7,031 nt of DNA from Coleofasciculus sp. S288 (lineage in GTDB: Bacteria > Cyanobacteriota > Cyanobacteriia > Cyanobacteriales > Coleofasciculaceae): the NCBI GenBank assembly GCA_020216575.1, contig JAIUYC010000185.1, positions 1 through 7,031 on the forward strand, given 5' to 3'. The translations under genes were made by a program, and so were the position numbers. Positions 1 to 5,563 of the stretch are shown here, in pieces (position 1 is the first letter of the stretch; each line of letters begins with the position of its first letter). Under the pieces are notes generated by a model, which saw nothing but the letters and a program-made list of their open reading frames with translations, made no database searches and was not told the origin of the DNA.

Positions 1-747
1 TTTTAAGGTTGCTTGAGCTTGCTGTTCTAGGGAGGGACGAAGTGGGCCATCCCCGATGATGACCAACTCTACATCGGGTTGCGTCTGCTGCACCAAGCTC
101 ATAGCTCGAATTAAATATTCGCATCCCTTTTTTTCCACCAACCGACCGACAAACAGGACAACTGGCTCGCGTGGTACGGTTGGATCGGGTTGAAATTGGT
201 CTGTATCGACGCCGATGTAGTGGACAACAACCTTATGGGGTGGAAAACCTTGCTCCAAGAGCTTTCTTTTGAGAAACTCCGACGCTGCAACAATCAGTCG
301 CGCCTTACGCTGGAGTACCGTTTTACGTTGCAGGTAGACTCGGTGGCTATAGGTAGAACGTCGAGCGTATTCGTCTTTGATGGTGGCGTCGTAGCCGTGG
401 AAGGTGACTACGAGGGGGATGGCTAGTTTCTCAGATAGAGGCATTGCTCTGACACCATCTGGCCCAAAATGGGCGTGAAGCAATACCGGTTTCAGTTGTT
501 GCAACTGCTGAACAAAGCTAGGGGCAATTCCCCAAAGCTTGTAAGCGACTTCACTGATTTGACCTTGTACACCCCCTCGGTTAATGACTAAGGCGCGTCC
601 GTCGGGCAGGGGTAAGCCGGAAATGAAGCGCGAACCTGCATAGTAAGGGGTAAAGTGTTCTAAGGCTTCTGCTTGCGATCGCACAAAAGTTGCCGAGTAG
701 GGCAAGAGGTGATCGCAGTAAATAATGACGGCAGGCTGGTTAGGCAT
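1..747 (-). CDS. GT4-family glycosyltransferase, WcaL/AmsK-like (partial, C-terminus beyond the left edge)
   Basis: This is the first 249 codons of a retaining GT-B glycosyltransferase; the frame stays open to base 1, so the end is missing. It would move a sugar from a nucleotide-sugar to a growing lipid-linked glycan at the inner face of the membrane. Visible are an N-terminal Rossmann-like strand (AVIIY, 6-10), LHAHFGPDG (90-98) and VTFHGYD (114-120), both typical of the WcaL/AmsK type of GT4, then FVGRLVEKKG (199-208) and VIIGDGPLR (229-237) opening the nucleotide-sugar-binding half. The E-x7-E motif would lie outside the window. The ATG at 747 is preceded by GGAGG (759-763, about 11 bases upstream) and overlaps the end of the polymerase gene by 8 bp (ATGCCTAA), so translation is probably coupled. 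The fold is secure; donor and acceptor are unknown. Confidence 0.93.
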   Translation of the reverse strand, partial: MPNQPAVIIYCDHLLPYSATFVRSQAEALEHFTPYYAGSRFISGLPLPDGRALVINRGGVQGQISEVAYKLWGIAPSFVQQLQQLKPVLLHAHFGPDGVRAMPLSEKLAIPLVVTFHGYDATIKDEYARRSTYSHRVYLQRKTVLQRKARLIVAASEFLKRKLLEQGFPPHKVVVHYIGVDTDQFQPDPTVPREPVVLFVGRLVEKKGCEYLIRAMSLVQQTQPDVELVIIGDGPLRPSLEQQAQATLK

Positions 748-1978
748 TCTGAACGTGTCCTCCATTACTGGGAATTGCCCTGCCATATAGGGGTTCGCTG
801 ATGCGCTCATCTTGCTCGAGCCTGGAAAAGGCGATAGTGACGTAGAGAATCCAAAAGATGGTGTTTTGCAGAAGGATGACGCTCTCGGTCAAGTTATAGA
901 GAAACATAAAGGTGAGGAAACTCAACGGCATCAGGTACTCTGGGCTATTGGTCAAGCGAACCCAGATGATGGCTCGCCGCAGAACCATCAAGTAGCTGAA
1001 TCCAAATATCATCAATCCCACCAAGCCGAGGTCGAGCCAGAGGTTCAAATACCCGTTGTGAGAGTGCATAGGTAGCCACCATTCGGCAGTCCAGATATAC
1101 GCCGAGGCTCCATTCCAACCCCGCCAAAATCCTCCAAATCCGTAGCCCAACCAAGGGCGTAGCTGAATCATGTCGAGGACGAGTCCCCATAAATCGGTGC
1201 GTCCAGACAGTGTTAAGTCCTTCCCCGCAGATTCGAGTACGGTTTCTACACTCGCCAAAACAATCATAGCGATCGCGCCTCCACTAAGTACCGCACCAAT
1301 CAGGAGGGGTACTGCTAGCTTGTAGTACAGCCGCATCGCCCTGTAGAGAGGCAAGAGGATAACAAGAGTGCCGTAAAGCGCCAAGGCTGTTTTTGAATTG
1401 GAAAGGAGCAGCAGCATGGTTGATAACCCGGCTCCCCCCCATACCATCCATCGGCGCTTATGCTCAGCATGAATCATCAAGACAAAGACGACTCCGCTGA
1501 GAATCATGATCCGCCCCAGCATATTTTTATGGTGATAGATACCCTGCCAGGATTGCCCATTCTGAAGCCCGTAGCTGGGGAGTGCTACAGCAAACACCAA
1601 ACTGAGAACTGCTACGATGCCGAATACCAAAGCCAACAGCCTCAGTTGTTCACTCAAGCTATAGCGTGTTGCTAGGTACACTCCGAACAAAGTTGTGCCG
1701 ACTACAGCAATACTTTGGCGTACTGTCACATCGGGAGCATCCGACCAAAACATGGAAAATACGACAAATCCAACCAAGACCCAAACCATTGTTCCTCTCA
1801 TCACCACTCTGGCCGCATGCCTCCAGCGCAAAACCATCAAAAAAAGGCTTAGGGCATAGACCAATAACCAAATGGGTTGTCTCAAAGCCTTGGGGACAAA
1901 GGTCAAAAAAGCTTCTGTAGACAACAACAATGTCAGAACAACAAATCCCTTTTCAGCAAGTGTCAGGATGGGTCTCAC
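740..1978 (-). CDS. O-antigen ligase / Wzy / ExoQ-family polysaccharide polymerase
   Basis: A 412-residue polytopic inner-membrane protein with about ten or more hydrophobic segments across its length. It has the marks of the O-antigen ligase/polymerase family (Wzy_C type): GIYHHKNMLGR (146-156), SGRTDLW (258-264) and PWLGYGFGGFW (275-285), followed by HSHNGYLNLWLDLGLVG (305-321) and YNLTES (361-366). The HKN-LG motif and the overall layout resemble ExoQ-like EPS polymerases. Its expected role is to join lipid-linked repeat units on the periplasmic side, or to ligate glycan to an acceptor; sequence alone does not separate the two. The start is GTG at 1978: an in-frame TAA lies two codons upstream, and the conserved N-terminal segment (AEKGFVVL, 8-15) follows soon after. 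No Shine-Dalgarno-like sequence precedes it. The last 8 bases overlap the next glycosyltransferase. Family assignment is firm, exact role is not. Confidence 0.93.
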   Translation of the reverse strand: MRPILTLAEKGFVVLTLLLSTEAFLTFVPKALRQPIWLLVYALSLFLMVLRWRHAARVVMRGTMVWVLVGFVVFSMFWSDAPDVTVRQSIAVVGTTLFGVYLATRYSLSEQLRLLALVFGIVAVLSLVFAVALPSYGLQNGQSWQGIYHHKNMLGRIMILSGVVFVLMIHAEHKRRWMVWGGAGLSTMLLLLSNSKTALALYGTLVILLPLYRAMRLYYKLAVPLLIGAVLSGGAIAMIVLASVETVLESAGKDLTLSGRTDLWGLVLDMIQLRPWLGYGFGGFWRGWNGASAYIWTAEWWLPMHSHNGYLNLWLDLGLVGLMIFGFSYLMVLRRAIIWVRLTNSPEYLMPLSFLTFMFLYNLTESVILLQNTIFWILYVTIAFSRLEQDERISEPLYGRAIPSNGGHVQNA

Positions 1979-1989
1979 GGTTTAGAAAA

Positions 1990-2017
1990 TCAAAAGTTAA
2001 AAGTCAAAAGTCAAACG
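1990..2017. repeat. Imperfect heptanucleotide tandem repeat, four units
   Basis: Four adjoining 7-base units read TCAAAAG, TTAAAAG, TCAAAAG and TCAAACG on the plus strand. They fill the end of the 102-bp gap between the second GT2 gene and the GTG start of the polymerase, stopping 11 bp short of that start. Tandem heptamers of this kind are common between genes in filamentous cyanobacteria. On the coding strand the tract is pyrimidine-rich and takes the place where a ribosome binding site would be expected. Confidence 0.75.
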
Positions 2018-2080
2018 ATGAAAGTCTGGAAAGACAGGCATATTTGCTGCTTCTGGGATGGCAATGAAAGGCACTACTGC

Positions 2081-2992
2081 TTACAACTCTTCAGGGAAAA
2101 AATAACGGTAGAAGGCTCGTGATTGAATTTCAAACTTTTCAAACGGAGAAACAGAAGTAAGATACTTGTGTAGCACATCTTTCAAATCCACCGCACCATT
2201 CCCATCCCGCCAGTAAGTACTCATCCCTCGCGCAAAGATTTTATTCGTAAATTTGGTGAGGGATGGAAACTTCATCCGCATGGCATAAGCGGTGAACATG
2301 AGGATTCGAGCTTTCAATTGTTGCTTATCGGTTCTCTGAGTGTAGGCATTCGTGTTGTGCAATCGCTGAAGTGCCAGTTTTTGATTCAAGAAAAATCCTT
2401 TACTCAGTGCTAAGGCTGTAAATTTCAGGTAATGGTCGCCCAAAGAAACATCCTTGGCTTCCGACATGGGAAGAATTTGTTCCAAAAGACTGCGCCGAAA
2501 GCAAAGCCCCGATGTAGCGGGTGCTGAAAATGGCAGTTTTCCTTTGTCTTTAATGTGTGACCGAAAATCACACTCTCGCGATGGATCTTTAATGTTAATC
2601 TCCAGCAAGGTTTTAACGTTTTCGTCCACTAATCTTAGGGGATGAAAACACCAACCACTTTCTAGATGGCGCTCGAATATCTTCGCGATTTCTTCGGCTT
2701 TTTCAGGGATAAAGATATCATCCGCATCGAGAAAGCAGATAATATCTCCCTTACTGGCTGCAAAGCCAGCATTGAAAGCTGAAGCCTGACCGCCATTTTC
2801 CTTAAGTACGGGAACGATTTCGTCTTTGTAGCTGGCGATTATGTCTCGTGAATGGTCAGTCGAACCATCATCGACTACGACAACCTCGAAATTGGAATAC
2901 GTTTGGTTGAGAGCGCTGTTAATCGCATCAGACAGAAACTGCCCGTAGTTGTAGTTGTTGATGATAATGCTGACTGAAAGGCTATTGCTCAT
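2081..2992 (-). CDS. GT2-family (GT-A fold) glycosyltransferase
   Basis: A 303-residue inverting GT2 transferase, which uses a nucleotide-sugar and a divalent metal at the cytoplasmic face of the membrane. The N-terminus has the classic order: VSIIINNYNYGQFL (7-20), VVVVDDGSTD (37-46) with the nucleotide-binding DDGS, NGGQASAFNAG (66-76), and FLDADD (87-92) carrying the metal-binding DxD. GLCFRR (162-167) and GDHY (185-188) follow; D186 is a candidate catalytic base. The C-terminal 100 residues are basic and not recognised. No convincing membrane segment is seen. The ATG at 2992 has AGGA about 10 bases upstream and an in-frame TGA further up. It is preceded by a 248-bp gap with its own promoter candidate and followed by a 102-bp gap before the polymerase gene. 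Sampled GC is lower than in the polymerase and pyruvyl transferase genes. Sugar specificity unknown. Confidence 0.92.
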   Translation of the reverse strand: MSNSLSVSIIINNYNYGQFLSDAINSALNQTYSNFEVVVVDDGSTDHSRDIIASYKDEIVPVLKENGGQASAFNAGFAASKGDIICFLDADDIFIPEKAEEIAKIFERHLESGWCFHPLRLVDENVKTLLEINIKDPSRECDFRSHIKDKGKLPFSAPATSGLCFRRSLLEQILPMSEAKDVSLGDHYLKFTALALSKGFFLNQKLALQRLHNTNAYTQRTDKQQLKARILMFTAYAMRMKFPSLTKFTNKIFARGMSTYWRDGNGAVDLKDVLHKYLTSVSPFEKFEIQSRAFYRYFFPEEL

Positions 2993-3142
2993 GAGCCATT
3001 GTCCTATTACTCAAGTACAGACAGACTCTACACAGGGTCATTTCTCGGATGTGCCTTTTTACAAGCACTTTTGATTGAAAATGTAGAGGTAGTCTGCTGC
3101 CCTGATCTTGCAGCGCTCTTTGTTGGCTGCTGATTCTAAGTC

Positions 3143-3178
3143 TGTAGATTTGCTTCGTTTGCAGAACAATAATCTACA
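3143..3178 (-). other. Inverted repeat in the leader of the second GT2 gene
   Basis: TGTAGATT (3143-3150) and AATCTACA (3171-3178) form a perfect 8-bp stem with a 20-nt loop. It would lie near the 5' end of a transcript starting at about 3194 from the promoter candidate at 3201-3229. The stem is AT-rich and no T-run follows it, so it does not look like a terminator. It could be a leader structure or simply chance. Confidence 0.25.
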
Positions 3179-3200
3179 AGAAACTGGCTCCTTTATCTAA

Positions 3201-3229
3201 ATTATAACTCAGCTTTACTAGGTCTTCAA
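3201..3229 (-). promoter_or_regulatory. Sigma70-type promoter candidate upstream of the second GT2 gene
   Basis: On the minus strand TTGAAG (3229-3224) is followed after exactly 17 bases by TATAAT (3206-3201). The -10 box is a perfect consensus match and the -35 matches four of six. Transcription would start near 3194, leaving an untranslated leader of about 200 nt before the ATG at 2992. The site begins 11 bp past the stop codon of the preceding GT2 gene, as expected for an internal promoter of a long cluster. An inverted repeat (3204-3212 and 3236-3244) overlaps it. This is a prediction from sequence only. Confidence 0.5.
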
Positions 3230-3244
3230 CAACAACTGAGTTAT
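3204..3244. promoter_or_regulatory. 9-bp inverted repeat over the stop codon and the promoter candidate
   Basis: ATAACTCAG (3204-3212) and CTGAGTTAT (3236-3244) are perfect inverted copies separated by 23 bases. The right arm contains the TAA stop of the first GT2 gene. The left arm runs into the -10 box of the promoter candidate. The arm centres are 32 bp apart, about three helical turns. It may be an operator for a dimeric regulator, or a weak hairpin ending the upstream transcript; the lack of a T-run after it on the minus strand argues against an intrinsic terminator. Confidence 0.35.
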
Positions 3245-4161
3245 CCTCGCGTGGCTTCACCTCCTATTAATAATCGAACTCGTTCCCATGCCCTGAGATG
3301 CCGAACAAATAGCATGGCAATCAGGAATTGAAACCGTTGTCGATTTCCTTTTAAGGTTTCATACGACCAAATATAAAAATACATCCTGAGCGGGGGTAAC
3401 AAATCTTTGAAGGAATCTTTGAGCGCATTGATGGTAAATTTTAAGGGTGAAGATTCCCGTTTCCCTTTTAGGTCTTGATGTCCGCCAATGACCCGAACAA
3501 CTTTTTTACGCAACTCAGCCCAAGAATGTCTTGCTGGATGGGAAACACAAGCATCGTCTGCATAAACTAGTTGATAACCAGCAGCAAAAACACGCTGCCC
3601 CCACTCGCGATCGCCACTGGATTTAAGCGTATCGTCGAATAAACCAACCGCCTCAATTACCCGTCTAAACGTGAATACGTTTGCTGTTGCTCCGTATCTC
3701 GATTCTTCGACAAACTTTTTCTGCGGGAAACCCAGCTTAATGTTGTCGTAGAGTTCAACCGCAGTGGGTCGTTCGGGATTTTTAAAGAATAACTCAATCT
3801 TACCAGCCACGAGTCCACAGTTAGGTGTGCGTTGTAAATTAGCGACACCCTTCTCAATCCAATCGGAAGCAGGAATACAGTCGGCATCGGTAAACGCAAT
3901 CACCTCACCTTGAGCGAAAGAAATTCCTTTGTTGCGAGCGGCGTAGGAACCCGGACGATTCTCTTCGGTAACAATTGCTTGATTAAAGGATTTCACAACG
4001 CTCTCAATGTCTTCGTCTGAACCATTGTTGACGACGATAACCTCATAGCGGTCTTTTGGATATGTTTGATTGTCTAAAGCATGCAAACAAATCTTGAGAC
4101 GTGCGCTGTCATTGAAGACTGGAATGATGACAGAAACAAATGGCTGAGATAGGTCGTTCAT
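3241..4161 (-). CDS. GT2-family (GT-A fold) glycosyltransferase
   Basis: A 306-residue GT2 transferase, only distantly like its GT2 neighbour. Motifs in order: VSVIIPVFND (9-18); VIVVNNGSDED (41-51), where NNGS replaces the usual DDGS; RPGSYAARNKGI (69-80); and FTDADC (90-95), the metal-binding DxD. GATANVFTFRR (157-167) and SGDREWGQRVFAAGY (182-196) follow, the latter typical of GT2 enzymes with a D/E-rich acceptor-side motif. The last 50 residues are aromatic and basic, with a short hydrophobic run (278-287) that may touch the membrane. The ATG at 4161 has AAGGAA about 10 bases upstream. The TAA stop at 3241-3243 is part of an inverted repeat. The 226-bp gap before it is filled with repeats; I find no good promoter there, so it may depend on read-through from the right. 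Donor and acceptor unknown. Confidence 0.92.
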   Translation of the reverse strand: MNDLSQPFVSVIIPVFNDSARLKICLHALDNQTYPKDRYEVIVVNNGSDEDIESVVKSFNQAIVTEENRPGSYAARNKGISFAQGEVIAFTDADCIPASDWIEKGVANLQRTPNCGLVAGKIELFFKNPERPTAVELYDNIKLGFPQKKFVEESRYGATANVFTFRRVIEAVGLFDDTLKSSGDREWGQRVFAAGYQLVYADDACVSHPARHSWAELRKKVVRVIGGHQDLKGKRESSPLKFTINALKDSFKDLLPPLRMYFYIWSYETLKGNRQRFQFLIAMLFVRHLRAWERVRLLIGGEATRG

Positions 4162-4183
4162 GGCTCAATTTCCTTGTCTAGTC

Positions 4184-4225
4184 ATTGGTGATTGGTGATT
4201 GGTAATTGGTGATTGGTGATTGGTC
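4184..4225. repeat. Heptanucleotide tandem repeat ATTGGTG, six units
   Basis: Six head-to-tail 7-base units: four exact ATTGGTG, with the third reading ATTGGTA and the sixth ATTGGTC. It sits 23 bp upstream of the first GT2 start, between that gene and the GT4 gene. It is a short tandem repeat of the sort found between genes in filamentous cyanobacteria and is open to copy-number change by slippage. The near-perfect units suggest recent growth or turnover. Confidence 0.92.
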
Positions 4226-4264
4226 ATACCAAATTGGGTTGACTCCCCTTTTTTTGAAACAAAC

Positions 4265-4288
4265 CACAGAGGCACAGAGGTCACAGAG
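4265..4288. repeat. CACAGAGG short tandem repeat, about three units
   Basis: CACAGAGG at 4265-4272 and 4273-4280 is followed, after one T, by CACAGAG at 4282-4288. It belongs to the same repeat-rich gap as the ATTGGTG array. I recall similar CACAGAGG strings as common intergenic repeats in filamentous cyanobacteria, but could not check this here. Confidence 0.75.
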
Positions 4289-4303
4289 AGAGGAGAATTC
4301 AGA

Positions 4304-4366
4304 GTAAGGGCGGGTTTATCGAGTTGATTTGTGGAGAGCAGATATCTGGGTTAAACCCGCCCCTAC
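4304..4366. repeat. Inverted repeat with 15-bp arms (GGGCGGGTTTA / TAAACCCGCCC), possible MITE-like element
   Basis: GTAAGGGCGGGTTTA (4304-4318) faces TAAACCCGCCCCTAC (4352-4366), matching at 14 of 15 positions across a 33-bp centre. No reading frame or transposase fits inside. The shape, short spacer between GC-rich inverted arms in an otherwise AT-rich gap, suits a small dispersed palindromic element. Lying 22 bp past the GT4 stop, it could also fold as a hairpin in the transcript and affect RNA stability or read-through; no T-run follows it on the minus strand, so an intrinsic terminator is unlikely. Confidence 0.65.
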
Positions 4367-4367
4367 A

Positions 4368-4385
4368 ACTCCTGACTCCTGACTC
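4368..4385. repeat. ACTCCTG heptamer repeat, about 2.6 units
   Basis: ACTCCTG at 4368-4374 and 4375-4381 is followed by a partial ACTC. It joins the inverted repeat to the last bases of the GT4 gene and ends 2 bp before the stop codon. It is too short to be convincing alone, but it has the same 7-base period as the other arrays in the window. Confidence 0.55.
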
Positions 4386-4387
4386 TT

Positions 4388-5527
4388 TTAACCACGCAAG
4401 CAAGATTGATAGACATTCAGCGTCAATTCAGCAATCCGATGCCAGTTCCACTGTTCGGCAAGCTGATGGTTGTGTTCGCCCATGCGTGACACTTCTGCTC
4501 TTTTCTGAATGGCTTGGTTCATTGCCTGCAATAATCCGGATTCGATCGCGGGGTCGTACAAAAATGCTCCAGAGTCATCCAGTGTTTCTCGAATGCAACC
4601 TTTACGGGGTGCTATACAGGCTCGACCAAACGACATGGCTAAGAGGACTGCGCCAGAGGTCAAAATATCTCGGTAGGGAAATACGACGACATCGCAAGCG
4701 TTCATGTACACTTGGATTTGGCTGTCGGGGACAAAACCAGGGATAAATTTGATATCATCACGACCTGCGATCGCTTGTTCAATCAGTGCAGGCGTTTCCT
4801 CGTCAAAGGGTTTACCCGCAATCACCAGTTGCAAGTTGGGATGCTGCAATTGCTTGAAGGCTGCAATCAGTTCCAGTACCCCTTTATAGGGTCGGATTGA
4901 ACCCAGGAACAACAGCACAAAGCTTGACTCGGAAAGCCCTAAGGCGTTTCGTGCTTCAATCGAACTGATTTGATTGTCATAACAACCGATGTAACTGCCG
5001 TGGGGAACAACGGAAATTTTGCAATCGCTTTTCATCTGAAACGCTTTGGCAATTTCCTGTTTAGCCACTTCACCGTGGGCAATAATCCTGTGGGAAAGCC
5101 GAGTAACCAGCTTCGTACACAGGTAATCTAATTGCGAGTAACGGCTTTCGTGGTCTTTAAGATTGTGAGCTGTCCATACAATCTTTGTCCCCATTACTCT
5201 CAAAATCACCAGTCCACTGATAAATTTAACCAGATTGAGTACAGACTCTAGCAGACTGGGGGCAAGGAAGACTGGGTGCAACCAATGCAGGTGCAGAATG
5301 TTTAGTTTGCCTTCAGAAAGCGGTAAGTGGGTTTGGCTGCCAACACCTTTGACTTCAACACCGAGCTTTTCTAAATGTTCGGCGAGTAATTTTTGGTAGG
5401 GGTTGTCATGCCACCAAGGTCGAACAGCTACTTTGAGACGGCTGGCACTGGATTGTTCAGTGCTTGGATGGGTTACTACCTTGGCTGGTTCTTCCTGAAT
5501 AGGGACGGGCGATCGCAAATGCGTCAT
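4388..5527 (-). CDS. GT4-family (GT-B fold) glycosyltransferase
   Basis: A 379-residue GT-B transferase for a lipid-linked or EPS glycan. After a polar 30-residue lead, the N-terminal domain starts at LKVAVRPWW (31-39), with LHLHWLHP (78-85) and VWTAHNLKDHES (117-128). The C-terminal domain starts at FLGSIRPYKG (207-216), followed by LVIAGKPFDEE (234-244) and FIPGFVPD (261-268). The usual E-x7-E site is replaced by DILTSGAVLLAMSFGRACIAP (287-307), which keeps the shape but lacks both glutamates. This looks like a subfamily trait rather than decay, since the frame and all other blocks are intact. Residues 92-112 are hydrophobic and may dock on the membrane. The ATG at 5527 has AAGGA 9 bases upstream. 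It follows the pyruvyl transferase by 36 bp, so the two are surely co-transcribed. Substrates unknown. Confidence 0.92.
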   Translation of the reverse strand: MTHLRSPVPIQEEPAKVVTHPSTEQSSASRLKVAVRPWWHDNPYQKLLAEHLEKLGVEVKGVGSQTHLPLSEGKLNILHLHWLHPVFLAPSLLESVLNLVKFISGLVILRVMGTKIVWTAHNLKDHESRYSQLDYLCTKLVTRLSHRIIAHGEVAKQEIAKAFQMKSDCKISVVPHGSYIGCYDNQISSIEARNALGLSESSFVLLFLGSIRPYKGVLELIAAFKQLQHPNLQLVIAGKPFDEETPALIEQAIAGRDDIKFIPGFVPDSQIQVYMNACDVVVFPYRDILTSGAVLLAMSFGRACIAPRKGCIRETLDDSGAFLYDPAIESGLLQAMNQAIQKRAEVSRMGEHNHQLAEQWNWHRIAELTLNVYQSCLRG

Positions 5528-5563
5528 TTCTAGTTATCCTTTTTCCAAGAGGTTGCAAGCGTT

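Noticed and set aside
812..1075. 87-codon open frame on the plus strand
   Set aside because: It is antisense to the polymerase gene, with a very polar composition typical of the reverse of membrane-protein codons.
1979..2017. TTGACT boxes on the minus strand as a -35 for the polymerase gene
   Set aside because: The TTGACT strings arise from the heptamer repeat, and no -10-like hexamer is found at 16-18 bases (GATTTT and TAAACC are poor). One choice would place the transcript start inside the gene.
4184..4225. ATTGGTG array as a CRISPR or iteron origin
   Set aside because: Units are 7 bp with no spacers, so it is not CRISPR. There is no replication gene or AT-rich melting region nearby to support an origin.
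4162..4260. Promoter for the first GT2 gene (TATGAC on the minus strand)
   Set aside because: It matches only four of six bases of a -10 and has no -35-like sequence at the right distance.
4304..4366. Intrinsic terminator after the GT4 gene
   Set aside because: The arms pair well, but the loop is 33 nt and no T-run follows on the minus strand.
4324..4746. 140-codon open frame on the plus strand
   Set aside because: It lies antisense to the well-supported GT4 gene and begins in the repeat-rich gap. Its translation shows no recognisable domain, and no ribosome site was seen.
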